64,000 nt of DNA from Polytrichum commune (taxonomy: Eukaryota; Streptophyta; Polytrichopsida; Polytrichales; Polytrichaceae). Made by a program: the position numbers and the translations under genes. Location of the stretch: NCBI GenBank assembly GCA_950295325.1, contig OX485803.1:12710001-12774000 (forward strand), read 5' to 3'. The notes beneath the pieces were generated by a model. That model saw only the letters and a list, made by a program, of their open reading frames with translations. It ran no database searches and was not told the origin of the DNA. Below, one piece after another: positions 11,977 through 24,345 of this stretch (positions are counted from its first letter, which is position 1; each line of letters opens with the position of its first letter).

Positions 11977-14390
11977 CACACATCTGATGTCCAATTGTGA
12001 TGTCTTCGCGAGGGGTGCCAAGACACACATGTGAAGTGGTTGGAGTCAAACTAGAAACCTTTTGCTAGTAGTGTCACAATGTCACAATGAGGCTTCTTGC
12101 TTAACCTTTGTATCAAGCAACATCCGGCCATGCCATTCTGGTGGGGTCATCTCATAGACTTTGAAATGCAATTGTGCTGCAATTGACATGCTCTATAATG
12201 TCGGGCTGAAACACTGAGTTACAGTATATGCTGGAGGTTTACCGGAATGTATGAATTTAATAGACCTTGAAGAGATGGGACGAGACGCACCCAGACCACA
12301 TGTCATAAATTTAACCAAAACCTCAGTCTTCGGAGACACTTATCTAGGGGATAAGTGTCTCACTTGTCTCAATTAGGGTAGGTGGTGGATATTGATTTCG
12401 TATACATTTACCATATTTAGGGCCTCTTAGACTTTCAAACCCGGGCCATCACCAAACACAAACCTCACCCTCACCAATTCAAAATTGGCCCACAGACCTC
12501 TAGGATGCTTCAATGTCACCCCTAACACATTTAAAACATCCATTGTTTACCCCACCCCCCAAAAACCCTTGCACGATGGTCAATTTGGTATACTTGCTTC
12601 TTGGTTATTTTTGCCTAGGATAATGGAGCCCATCTCTTAAAAAGGCTAGCAACATGTGGACAAAAAAACCTCTTCATTCATGCTTGCTCCTCTAGGAGCT
12701 GACGCTTATATCTATCTATGTCTCTATCTACCTTGAGGCACCGCAAGAAGCAAAGTGTGGGTGGAAGTGCAAACCTCCTTTGCAAGTGACATTTTGACGG
12801 AGCTTCTGCTGCTCCTGCACAGTACTCCTGGATTCAAATGCCTCGTAGTTGCTCCTGGGAGAGAAGATTCAATCCTTTAATGAGAAGATTCACTGCTGCA
12901 CCCACATATAAGAAGTTTTCACACACTTGGGGATCCTAAGCTGATAAATATGATCAGAAGGTGCAGTAAGTTTGAAGGAAGACCTAATTGCTGCAGGTGG
13001 AGACAGTGAAGAAGGCTAACTGCAGAAAGAGTTGTTCACATAATCACACTAGCAGCTAATAACACAAAAATCAATCTCATCATTAGTAATGCCATTGGGC
13101 CTCTCCTGAGATTGAAATATGTTCTCACTCTGTGTGTGACAGGAGCTCTCTGGGGACCTGGATGAGGCCTGCACCCACTTTAAGGATGTCGCAGACCACA
13201 GGTGTGTGGCCATCAATTAAGTCACACTAGCTTATGGTTACGGGTATGGGAAATCTCAACACCTGAAACACATTACAAAGTACAAAGATGACTCAACTTC
13301 CATTGGTTTTGCATTTATTGTAGGTGTACGTGTGAGTCCATGGGCCCATGGGACTTACTTTTTTACCTAGAAGGAACAACCATGATTGAGACTATACCCT
13401 TTCATTTGGACCCACTGATGAACTAGAGTGAGAAGCATGAGGGCGAAGCTAAAAAGTTTGAGAGGAGAGCATCTTTTAGAGAGGAGTTACTCATCTCTCT
13501 CATATAGCTCGAGGTGGGAGGTCAACACGGTTGAGAAATTGAAGATCTTTACATTAGGTTTCCACAATTACATCCACAAACACCAAAACTCAAGAACGGC
13601 CCAAAATCCATATACAACTTGGATTCGTTCCTCGAGAAGACAGACAGGGGTATCAACAAGAGTCGAAACAAAATTTCCAAAACCAGAAGCAGCAGCAATA
13701 TTGGAGTTCTGATAATCCCAACGAGAAGCCTGGAGATGCGGAACCTAAAGATCTTGCAAACTAGCAACACTAGAAACATCGTCACAAATGCTTGAACGCA
13801 TGAATCTGCCCATTCTAGATTGGCACACATGACAAGCTGCGGCGCAAGACGCGTACATGCAACTTGAAGTCCTGCAACTTCAAACTATTTTACTAATTCG
13901 CACTGGCCATCGCTGAACAGCACTCTGAAAGACTACTCACCCCGTGGAGCTGCACGTGCGTGGCTATGGTAGCTAGGACGCTGGGTGATCTTATAATACT
14001 CCAGCTTTAAATCCGACAACTTAACCCCGGCTACTAGAACTCATATGGAGCTCCATCACCTGTAAGAACAATTAATCCAACTTGAGGCCTGCATCCAACA
14101 CCAACTCTGCAGGTATCAGTATGTATAGACCAGCTTGTCGAAATGAACTTGAGCAGAGACTGAACACCAAGCTCAGAGTTGCAAGGCTGCTCCTCCTCCT
14201 CCTCCTCCTCCTCTAGTGCAGCTCAATACCGACCTTACATATCCACCACAACAGAAGCATAAGTCATCGGTGACACGCAAGGTCACGAGAAGGTTGTGGA
14301 CTTAATAATAAGCTTGCAGGCACGCAACATAACCCACTTTGGTCACGCAACTTAACCCACTTTGGTGACGCCGCTTGTGTCTACACAGGC
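11977..14390. other. No recognised gene
   Basis: No host gene can be supported here. A perfect 12-bp stem with a 5-nt loop lies at 12333-12361. From about 13540 to 13900 the + strand reads as a glutamine-rich, heavily interrupted protein-like stretch that might be an old retroelement gag relic, but it has too many stops to assign. A (TCC)n microsatellite is at 14189-14213. Confidence 0.4.
14189..14213. repeat. (TCC)n microsatellite
   Basis: About eight uninterrupted TCC units. Confidence 0.9.
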
Positions 14391-14499
14391 CTACACTCGT
14401 ACCCTCTGGGGATGAAGGCCTCACGGATGACACTCAAAAGTTCATCCTTCTTTATGGGAAAGCCCCCCTTAGAAAGCCTATCTTTATGGCATGGGAAAT
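14391..14499. repeat. Dispersed repeat, inverted partner at 30253-30363
   Basis: These ~109 bp match the reverse complement of 30253-30363 with few differences, running from CTACACTCGTACCCTCTGGGG to GGCATGGGAAAT. Flanking sequences do not match. I see no family signature. Confidence 0.8.
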
Positions 14500-15012
14500 C
14501 TCTTTGCCTCGTCCCTTGGCACAGAGAAGGAAAATAAGCAAAGCTTTGCAAAGTTCTTGATGCCATGTTGAGGTTCTTTGTACTTAGGGTTGTGATATTT
14601 CATGGTACATGATATTGTGGTGGGAACTGCAGCTTCAAAATAACGGCAACAGCTGGAATTGACTACGCAATTAGCAATGACATTGTTCAAAATTGGTAAG
14701 ATAAATCTGATTCTAGTACAACTACAGAAAACCAATTTCGCCAATTTCGTGTGACTCTTAAATCATGAAGATTGCTTAGTACCAACACTATGGGGTCTAA
14801 GTTGTGAGCAATAAGGAAAAGCAACAACAATGAGATCCTATATATAGAGAGTGGCTCCTTAAGGTGGCAGGTGTTTGAGATTAGGTAGTAATTTGAGTTT
14901 AGGTGGATAACAATTGACCTACATTTGTACAATTTTGTGTTAGGGTTTTAGAAAAATGCAATAAGGCAATGAAGGGGTTGGAAAAGCTTAACTTACTGTG
15001 CATTGTGTATCT
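14500..15012. other. Non-coding, nothing recognised
   Basis: Short open frames on both strands only. No motif or repeat was identified, apart from TTAGGGTTTTAG near 14940. Confidence 0.4.
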
Positions 15013-15640
15013 GAGGGTTTAGGGTTTAGGGTGTGGCTCATGTAACCAGGAAGACAGGAGAGGGAGGTGTTGGAGCTCCTGTTTTCAAAGTGGAGCCTCT
15101 ACACCTGCAAATAATTTTTGATGCGAGAAGCACTTTGCAAAACAAGGGGACACTTTGATGATCATGCAAAGATTTTTTGTCCTAATGTGAAGAAAGAAAG
15201 GGAGCGTCTCTTATATTTTTGGAGAGGGGAGGTTTCTGAGCTTCTGCTTTGCCAAATGAAGTCTCTGCACTGAAAATGAGTTTTTTATATGAAAATAATT
15301 CCGCACAAGGAATCGATGAAGGAAGTATTTGAAGTATTTTGAAGTATCCGAGGGTTTAGGGTTTAGGGTGTGGCTCATGTAACCAGGAAGACATGAAAGG
15401 GAGGTGTCGGAGATCATGCTTTCAAAGTGGAGCCTCTGCACCTGCAAATAATTTTTGATGCGAGAACCACTTTGCAAAACAAGGGGACACTTCGATGATC
15501 ATGCAAAAAATTTTGATTTGTGGAGAGGCATGTGTCTGAGCTTCTACTTGTAGAAATGAACTCTCTGCATTGCAAATAATATTTCATGCAAAACCAAATT
15601 CGCAGAACAAGGAATATAAGACAGTCGATGAAGGAAGTAG
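15013..15640. repeat. 337-bp tandem duplication carrying TTTAGGG units
   Basis: The block starting GAGGGTTTAGGGTTTAGGGTG at 15013 is repeated at 15350, and similarity continues to about 15640. Each copy starts with two telomere-type TTTAGGG units and contains GGCTCATGTAACCAGGAAGACA and TGATGATCATGCAAA. Within each unit a second, weaker sub-repeat (TCTGAGCTTCTRCTT...GAA.TCTCTGCA) can be seen. Confidence 0.82.
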
Positions 15641-17160
15641 TTCACAAACAACACGATATTGCACTAACAACTTAGTACCCTCCCCTTAAGGGAGTTCATT
15701 TCGTTTGGGCATAGGGAATACATAAGGTCGTTTTTTGTTCCAATGGCGTGTTTGTTTAAGTTAGACGAGGTTCTTTTGCTTGTAGCACAAACTAGAACTC
15801 TCAAGCCATAGGATCTTTTAATTGCGTAGGGTTTGCTGGTGCCCACGTGATTGACCTACGGCTCAGTAATCTTTAGCGGATTTGTTTTGGCAATACATGA
15901 GGTGGTCGTGCACACAAACAAGCTCTGCTGATTCTAGTGTTTTATTATTGCTTGGCTTACCAGACAATGCAACTGTTTGATGAGAGCGAAGTTGTCTATC
16001 TCTGGAAAAGAGACTTTTACCCCTAATTGGAGCTTTGTGCAGAAATGAAAAAAATCTTCACTACGTAGTAGACCTAGGTGGCACAAACTGATGCGTAGCA
16101 AGGTAAGTTTGAACTCTTGCTTGGTATGTGTTTGTTTGTGTTACATCAAGTTGGTTGTTTTTCCATGAACTCTTGAGGACTATAAGAGTTGTGTTCAGGC
16201 TAATTTTATGCAAGTGTGTGGTTTCTACAGTTTCACATTTGAAAAGAATGTGAATGCAGCCAGTGAGAGCCTATTATTGAGAATAATTGATGATATTTTA
16301 CTCTGGGAAAAATTTGTCTTGTTCAAATGCAAACCCTTTTCAATAGTATGTTGTTTTAATGTATATGTTAACATGTACTAATGTCATGCAGGTGATTTCT
16401 TTTCTGCATCAAATGATAGAGACCCTAGGTACTGCAATTTTTCCAACTCTTCCAACTATCGTACAACAACTGCTTACTAATTGTGAGGTGTTTCTCAACC
16501 AGCCGTGGAAATGTCAGCAGTGGTTATCAAATTGAAATTTTTGCTCTGGTACAACTCACTCCTTAATACACATTTTACACCTATTAGTGTGGCCCACTAT
16601 AATATTGGTACACTATCTCCTTTTACTGTCAAGTTTTTCTAAATACTGTCACGTCTTGCATCTAAAATCAAAATATCATGATAAGATTGGTCTCAATTTT
16701 TTTAGCATTGTGTTACGTTTATCATTAAATATCATAATATAGTGGTAAAATTGATGTCACATTTTTCATTTCATGTTATGTATAGCATATATAGCAGAAA
16801 TGTTAACTGATTATAAAAATGATCATAATAGATAATTTCAATCATTCAAAATTCATTTGTATGTTTGTGTTTCATTCAAATGTTGTTTTTGGAAGTTTTC
16901 AGATGGTTTTATCTACTCGTACCAACCTAGTAGAGAATTCCAACAACCTCCCATTTGTAGTAAAAAAATGAGCATTGGACATTTTCAACCAATTTTTTTT
17001 TGAAATAGTGTTTCGTTGATACTTGTAAATCTAAAAGGTATGGGACAAAGAATCATTTTCGTAAGCATATGCTTTTGCATAACTTACGTGTAGTTTGGAA
17101 TTCTTCTGGACGTCCTAAAAAAATCATTGGTAAATCACGCCTTCAGAATTATAAGAAATA
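15641..17160. other. AT-rich non-coding DNA
   Basis: No coding sequence, terminal repeat or tandem structure that I can support. Confidence 0.4.
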
Positions 17161-17840
17161 TAGTGTTTTTGTCTTAAGCGATGAAATGGCAAGGAAACAT
17201 AAAGAACATAATTAGCAAGAGAAAAAATAGTTCAAAGAAGCAACGAAGGTTTGGGAAACCTTGAACTCTTTGGAAGTTCTTCATAAAAATAAAAAGAAGT
17301 CCATTTTGGCAATCATTTTGGATCCGGTCTTGGAAAGATTTTTGGACATTTAAGAATGAAGTCATCATATTTCTCCGGCTTGCTTCAACAAGTTTGTCAC
17401 TACAACTGATTTTGCGGAATATTTAAGATCCACAAAAAACATTCATGGTGTGAAACCTTTGAAGCATGCTTGGAAAAAATTGACGTAGAAAGATCGCGAA
17501 ACATCTCGTAAAGAACATGTCGACGATCTTCTTCGATGGAATATGAAAATAAACATATGATATTGTAAGTTTTTTATTATATTTTTATTTATAATTGATT
17601 AATTTGTTTATTAATATAAAATATAATTTATATTTAATTTGTTTAAGTGGTGTGTTTAGATTGGAGACGGGACATAACAATTATGTCCAATCCATAGTGA
17701 ATGCACATGGCATTCAATATAAGGCGAAGGCTCTGGAACGAATACAATGTATAACACAAGTTTGTACTACCTATGCGGCTCATTATCCCGAATTGATGAA
17801 AAAAATTTATAATAATGATGTTGAAGCAAATAGCGATTAA
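17161..17840 (+). pseudogene. Unidentified broken coding relic
   Basis: The + strand reads as protein-like sequence with stops and frame changes. About 17230-17540 gives lysine-rich text (FKEATKVWETLNSLEVLHK, then VDDLLRWNMK) and 17640-17840 gives YVQSIVNAHGIQYKAKALERI. I do not recognise the family. Its position next to a MULE suggests transposon cargo or a second decayed element, which is inference. Confidence 0.3.
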
Positions 17841-18817
17841 TGTTGTTATGGGGTTAAGAATTTAGAATTTAGTATACATTCAATTTCGTATGCATTTTTT
17901 TCATTAGGATTTAATCGATTTTACGGGTGAAAATTTTCATATGATTTGTAATAAAAGACTAATTTTTTTTTTAATATTAATATTATTTAAGGGTAAATTT
18001 TATTCTGAAGTAGTACTATCATAACAACTTTGATCTAAATATTGTGCGTAATTCCGTAATTTATATTAATAACACAAGTATAATTCAATGGCATGTGGAT
18101 TAGTGTGAGGACTCATATCACCCCTTAATGAATATATGAATTTAGACTTTTGATAATGAATTAGATATTCATACGAGCTTTAAAGATCATGAAGCAAATG
18201 GTTACATGCACGATTTTAATTTGCAAATTATCTCGCAATAATTATGTGTTTCATATTCTATAAGAAATGGGTGCAAAGAGAACAATGTTACAAAAATATC
18301 CACCTGCATTACATGCGCAAATACTAGGAATTCTAACATTTTATTTTGGGTGTTCATGCTAGTTTATGGTATCACAATTTTATATATAGTCTCAAAGTAT
18401 AGTCAAAATTAATGAGTTATACATGTTAAAGTAGGCGTGCTTAATTCTTATTTTAATCAAACATATATTTTTGAATGGTAAATGATTAGAAGTGGCTCCA
18501 AGAATGAACACAAAAATGAGACGTATTTGAAAGATATTTTAATAAATAATCAAAGTATGATAAATATTTAAAATTTTAGTATTGCATGAGTATGTTGAGC
18601 AAGAAGTTGACGTCCTTTTTCGCACTCGGATTTGATTGCGGCAAGTACGTCTTCAACTTGGCGTAAGATACCCTCTTGCATAAGATGTTGATATATATTG
18701 ATATCTAGAACTTTGTTTTTAAAAATATTAATATTATGTTAAATTTCAAAATCATCATCAATTTTTTTATTATCATAACCTAAAAAAAGTCTTAGAAAAC
18801 GGATGTATCAAACATAG
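17841..18817. other. AT-rich DNA between relics
   Basis: Very AT-rich with no open frame of note. It probably belongs to the 3' side of the MULE, whose terminal repeats I could not locate. Confidence 0.35.
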
Positions 18818-20646
18818 CTACAAACCTCCTCTTTTTGTTTTGTAATATATTTCACAAAATGCCAAAAGAAGATTTTCGAAAATATCGATATTTTGTAATA
18901 TAATGACACATTGATGTTTATAAAAAAATTCGCGTAATCCCCACGGGCACGAATAACATACGAATTTAGAATATGGTCTATCAACCTTATACAAATAATT
19001 GGAATAAAAAAATTTGACCTTCCAACTTCCGCCTGGATATGTTGGTGGAATAGTATGAGTAGACAAAATGTCTCTAGTCTTGGTAATATTATTTTGAAGT
19101 ATGTCTTCGACGGCTTTGTTTACAATAAAACTGTTGAATTTTCGTTCCATCAAATAAATGTAATAATTGGGAACCAGATTTGAAAGCGCCATACTAACCA
19201 ATCTATTCTCCAACCTTGTACTCGCCGTACATCTGCATTTAGCAATATTTTCAATGCACCATGGTAAGACTCAATACTAGAATGAATATCCATGTGTGAA
19301 TTTATTACCCTTCGCGTACCAATTATCCAAAGATCTACAACAAGTACGTTTAAAAATGAATGTTAGTATTCAACATACATTATAATATTAATTAGATTTA
19401 TATTATTTCAAAAATAAAATTTTGTAATAAAATTTTTATTCCTAACAATTAAATATTGTTTTTTATAGAAAAATAATGTGTAGTGAAATATTTGGCAAAA
19501 TCTTAAACATGATAGCTCTGCATTTGCAAGCTTGTTTAGCACAAACGATTATGCGATCATAAAACGACTGTACTATTTCTTTATATTGTAATTGGGCATA
19601 TATGAATATTCGGCAAAGATGAAAAGTTGTATTTTGAATGGCAATGTCTTTGATTTTTTATATTGTAGTTTTCTTCTAATTTTTCGAAATATGTCATGCA
19701 CAAATAAATAAGAACATTGTCATCTCGCAAAACAAATTTATTTTACCAATACAAAAGGCTAATGAAAGAGAAATTTGAATATCATAAGTACAATTCATGA
19801 TTTTAAATAATAAAATTATGAAACGAAATAAATATAAGACTTATTTGATAGCATTGCGTTCATGAATCGCATCATTCGCAATAAAACAATTTAGTCGTCA
19901 TTGGAGTACAATATTGACGGCTTTCAATCGTAAAACTGTCAATTATTGTATCAAATCATATTTTTTCAATCTTAAGGTAATGATCCAAGTTATCAGCACT
20001 GCATGTCGAAAATCATAAAAAACAACTACTCTAAATAAATGATACTTCATATGGTTGGTATCAAATGTAGCGTTCATTGATATAACTCCATTATTTTTCC
20101 ACTTTAACATAACATCAAATGGCCATTGCATTTGAATACCCAAGGTAAATGGATATCGAACTACATCATCTTTTTTTGTTATAAGAAAAAATTGATTCTT
20201 TGTTTTTTAATGCCGACATTTAAACACTCAATGTATGGTTATTGTTTCGATGTTAAACACCCATTTGTTGTCTTGATTCATAATATTGATTATTTCGTAA
20301 ATCAAAAAAATCATCTGTGATCATTTGTTATTCAGGTTTAAATTTCTTCATCCAAATCTTCTTATGAACTTCATAAATATATTTTGAAGTATAACCTTTA
20401 TCTAATTGGTTTTTAAGTCAAATAACTAGTTGTTTACTAATACGAGGTTCAAATTGAGATTTTCTAGAGGTAGAGTCCGAATCTTTGGGGTCGTGTGCTA
20501 TTGACCCATCTTTTCTCTTATGTTCAACAATGTAATATGCAATCTCTGATACATCTAAATACTTATACAATTGCTTCACTGAAAACCGAGCAAAACAACC
20601 TCTTTTGATAGAACGTTTATGTAAATGATCAAATCTATAATCTTTT
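18818..20646 (-). pseudogene. MULE transposase, middle and C-terminal part
   Basis: Read on the minus strand from 20646 down. 20646-20418 is a conserved N-proximal block (KQLYKYLDVSEIAYYIVEH, then DGSIAHDPKDSDS). 20143-19943 is the MULE DDE core start (ISMNATFDTNHMKYHL, then LITWIITLRL). 19320-19220 gives HMDIHSSIESYHGALK. 19213-18818 includes a SWIM-type zinc-finger pattern (FVCYSCPWGLREFFYKHQ; Cys, Cys and a final KHQ, with the usual third cysteine replaced by tyrosine). Mutator-like transposases cut and paste plant DNA. Several stops and frameshifts interrupt the gene. Its N-terminal part continues beyond the Copia insertion at 29288-29611. Confidence 0.82.
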
Positions 20647-20651
20647 GGTTC
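20647..20651. repeat. Target-site duplication GGTTC, left copy
   Basis: GGTTC directly precedes the TGTTAAG start of the left LTR, and the same five bases follow the right LTR at 29283-29287. A 5-bp duplication is standard for Copia integrases. Confidence 0.93.
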
Positions 20652-20897
20652 TGTTAAGCTGCCTATAGCTAGATTGGACGACCTATAGCCGACTATATAG
20701 GTGACGGCAGCTACCGGAAGGTAGTTGCGCTGCCCCCGAGGCAGTGGGTCCAAGGTTAGTTAATATAGCACTGTAGGCGGCTAAGTGGCGGCTAAGCCCT
20801 ATTACTGTAATTAAGTTCGAAGCATGTGTATATGATCACATGGCCTTTGCTGGCCACTTGCACTATTGCTCATACCGGCTATCACCTAGTCTTAACA
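20652..20897 (+). repeat. Left LTR, 246 bp
   Basis: The LTR starts TGTTAAG and ends CTTAACA (TG..CA). It matches 29036-29282 throughout with about 20 differences, mostly transitions. Confidence 0.95.
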
Positions 20898-20909
20898 TGT
20901 TATCAGTCA
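20898..20909 (+). promoter_or_regulatory. Probable primer-binding site (initiator tRNA-Met type)
   Basis: TGTTATCAG directly follows the left LTR. It differs at one base from the TGGTATCAG start of the initiator tRNA-Met primer-binding site used by most plant LTR elements; the downstream bases match less well. Confidence 0.6.
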
Positions 20910-21139
20910 CGATTGCTTAGAGCTCCTAGTTCAAAAAAAATTTCCCGCTCAAGACTAAGCTTCAGCCCTATATAACTCTCTACTCACTATCTAGTTTTCT
21001 CTCTACTCCCCGCAATACTATGTGGAAGCGCTGGTCTTACATTAGTTTTTCCGATTAACTCCTTAGATCAAGTCACAACTAGTACTAGAAGCTCTGACCT
21101 CAACTTAAAGAAGTTCTGATGGCTCATTAGAAAACTTAG

Positions 21140-21285
21140 AGAAGCATTGTTGCTGCAGATACAACTCTAGATTGATGCTGCAGATCCAACTCTTGATTTC
21201 TACTGCAGATACCAACTTCAAATTGTTGCTGCAGGCATCTGGCTGCTACTGAAGGCATTTTGTTGTTGCTGCAGGCATTCCGTTG
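21140..21285 (+). repeat. Imperfect CTGCAGAT/CTGCAGGC repeats in the Copia leader
   Basis: Around six spaced repeats of (T/G)CTGCAGAY or CTGCAGGCAT, each ~20-35 bp apart, occupy the untranslated leader between the LTR and gag. Confidence 0.6.
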
Positions 21286-21724
21286 ACACCGAATTAGACC
21301 TCGGATCGCCCAATATAAACTCCGATAAGCTCACTTCCTTCTCCTCATTTTATTATCAAAGTTCGGATCTGTTCTAAACTGATTCATGATTAGGACAGAC
21401 CTCCAAAAATCAGTAGGTTATACGCTTAATTTATACCCGGCCTTGACCATATTGAAGTCTGAAGTCACACCGAGTACATACACCCTCACTTTATTAAATC
21501 AGAAGTATATTTATATACTTCAGATGCTACATTTGTTGAATCAGACTTTGATAGGCCGAAACCAAAAAGTATCATCACTCTAGTATATAATTTACATCAC
21601 ACTACATAGAGATAGCTCACCTAGTTACCATCAGATTCCTAGATGACATGTCATGTCATGATCTTCGAATCAAATAATAACACTAGCTACAATAAGTCGA
21701 CCACCAGCAGATATCGGTGGATTC

Positions 21725-22515
21725 ATGAAGACTGAATTCACCCCCCTCGCTGCAGATGGATCGAATTATCTGGAATGGGAAAATGACGCTAGGGTAGCCC
21801 TAGGAGCCGGAGAAACAACTATCTATGTCGATAAAACCACAGCCGAGGGTCGGCCAGATTCCCTCAAATGCCAAGTATTGATTCTTCTCCGAAGGCATAT
21901 ACACCCATCCCTGAGACAACAATACATTAAAGTAGTTCACCCCGTTGATCTATGGACTCAGCTATGTGACAGGTTTCATCACGAACAAACAATCTTTCTG
22001 CCCGAGGCCAGAAATGACTGGATTAATCTCAGTGCTCTTGATTTTCCCGATCTACTCTCATTCAACGGGGAATTCCACCGTATATCATCCCAACTTAGCT
22101 TGTATGGCGAGCAAGTTACCGAGGGTCAACTGATCGATAAGACTCTCTCCACCTTCCCACCTGCTTCTGCAATCCTTACCCGGCAATACCGAAATATGGA
22201 ATTTGAAAAACATAGCACGCTGATGTCTCACCTTCTTCTCGCAAAGAAACATCAGGCCATGTTGCTAAAAAATACAGAATCCAGGCCCGCACGTGAAATC
22301 CACGCCATGATAGTTGTTGGACCATCAAAAGGAGCACTAGCCGTACATCTTCCGGAGGCTTCACGTTGATTACCAAGAGGATTTCAGCGCCGGGCCCCAC
22401 CTAGGTCATTCAAATTCAAGCCTAGGGACCAAAAACCAAGGTATGTCCCACCAAAACATAAAGCCTCAAAGCAAACTTCATCCTCATGCCATAAATGTGG
22501 CCGCCCAGGTCATTA
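21725..22515 (+). pseudogene. Copia gag with CCHC zinc knuckle
   Basis: The frame opens at 21725 (MKTEFTPLAADGSNYLEWE, a typical Copia gag N-terminus) and runs through a UBN2-like domain to a TGA at 22367-22369. The same frame then continues to the zinc knuckle CHKCGRPGHYARDC (22487-22512), so only one stop interrupts gag. A second stop follows the knuckle at 22513. Gag would form the capsid and bind RNA. Confidence 0.85.
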
Positions 22516-22806
22516 TGCTAGAGATTGCTGAGCATCGGCATATGTCATTGAGATGTACAAAGAGCTACAAAAGTTACGTAGCCAAAATAGAGAGTCTCAT
22601 GCAATCCTATTCCCATCCATCCCTAATATGGATGTAGAAAACTACATGACTATCACAACTCCAATGACTCAAGGTATGGAGGTTGCCCTCTTGGACAACG
22701 CCTCTATACATACCACATTGAGGAGTTTAATGTTCTTCTCATTCCCGGCTGGTAACATAGGTTGGCGAACTAGCCACGTTACCACCATAGCGGGACAGAA
22801 AACATA
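22516..22806 (+). pseudogene. Copia protease region
   Basis: In the gag frame, ALLDNASIHTTLR resembles the aspartic protease active site of this Copia group (D-S/N-A-S/T.HT.LR), with the catalytic Asp present. The frame stops at 22804 and coding resumes in another frame at about 22834. Confidence 0.75.
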
Positions 22807-22833
22807 ACATTCAAAGAAGGTATAGCAATTGTT

Positions 22834-24345
22834 TTGCTGCCTGGGAACCACCCGATGACATCTCGGGACACTATGTATGCTCCCAATGTCCCTCGGAGCA
22901 TGATCAACTACTGGGACCTAAGGGCAAATGGTATCCACGTCTCTACCAAGATAGACAATGATGAAGAGGCGCTCGAACTCCGGCACGGACAGAGGACCCT
23001 CGCCACCGCTATAGCGGAAGTCGATGGCCTATATGAAATCACTATCAAAGCGATTAGCCCCGCCCCTAGGGTTGATGAAGAAGTTAGCTTGGTTGCACGG
23101 GAGAGAGGTCCCGATGCGAGAGCCCGCAACTTAGCCCGGAAAACTGGCCTATATCTCACAGCGGCTGCCCTCTCAGATATATGGCATAAAAGGCTTGGGC
23201 ACCCGGACACTACTATATTTCGGAGGATGCTCCCCCTCCCGGCCGGCCATAACCTTACATCCGCGGATGCTAGCAAGACAGCCCCGTGCGAGGCATGTAT
23301 TCAGGGCAAGATAATCAAGAGGTCGTCCCAGTGACAACTCCCCACCGAATTAGCACCGCCGCTTCATCGACTTCAAGGTGATATTTGTGGACCTATCAAC
23401 CCACATTCAAATTCATTTCGATATTTTCTAGTACTCATATATGCATCCGGAAGCCACCTAGAGGTAGCCCTCTTGACCACTAGGAACCTTGTATTCTCCA
23501 GAATTCTTGTAATTTTGATACGCTATAAAAACCACTTTCCCGAACACCCTGTCAAGTTCCTCCGAATGAATAATGCATTGGAATTTCGATCACATGCATT
23601 TGAGGATTACTATACCACATCAGACATTACTCTTACCTATGATGTACCTTACGAACATTCGCAAAATAGTCTTGCGGAAGCTTTCATTAAGAAAGTTTAG
23701 CTAGTAACCAGGTCTTTATTCATTCATGCTAAGCTCCCATATTCGTTCTGGGATCACGTTGTCCTTCATGCCGCGGCCTTCCTACGGTTGAGACCAACCT
23801 TACTCAAGCAGCAGACCCCATATGAACTTATTGTCGGCCGGCCACCCAACATTACCCACCTACGTGTATTTGGCTGCCAGGTTTGGGTACCTGTACCTGA
23901 ACCACAGCGAAAAACCATAGGGACTCACTGATCCGAGGCTATTTACCTCGGATATGACTCCCCTAGTATCATCAGATATATGGACCCCAAGACCGGGGCC
24001 ATCCTAAAAGCTTGACTAGCCAACTCTAAGTTCATTGAATACATATTTTCCAACCCACCGGTTGACCAAACGATCAAGCAAATCTCACTGAATTTTCAGG
24101 CCCCCGAAACTTTGACCTTAAACCCGGATTCTCGAACATCACTAACCGACACCGAAGTCACTAAACTCATCAACCATAAGGACCTAGCGGAACAGATTCC
24201 TGATGGTTTCTATTCGGGACCTAGAGTACTTCGGAACCCACTACCCGGGACATGCAATGTTCTACCCAACAAAAGGTTAGCCCCGCTAACCTCCAAGTCG
24301 ACCAAGGTCCTCGGGGAGGTGACTATCAAAATTTTAGAAACCACG
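22834..24345 (+). pseudogene. Copia integrase with GAG-pre-integrase domain
   Basis: 22834-23334 holds the GAG-pre-integrase block (LSDIWHKRLGHPDTTIF, then CEACIQGK), with the H..H and C..C zinc ligands visible. A stop at 23332-23334 follows. Integrase core motifs come next: LQGDICGPI (first Asp), RMNNALEF where the family usually has an Asp (here Asn), and EHSQNSLAEAF (Glu region). FWDHVVLHAAAFLRLR and LRVFGCQVW mark the downstream core. The catalytic Asp to Asn change and several stops mean it is dead. Confidence 0.85.

Noticed and set aside
13428-13900. Glutamine-rich protein-like stretch, possible gag relic
   Set aside because: Too many stops in every frame and no zinc knuckle or protease motif. 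Mentioned only in the gap note.
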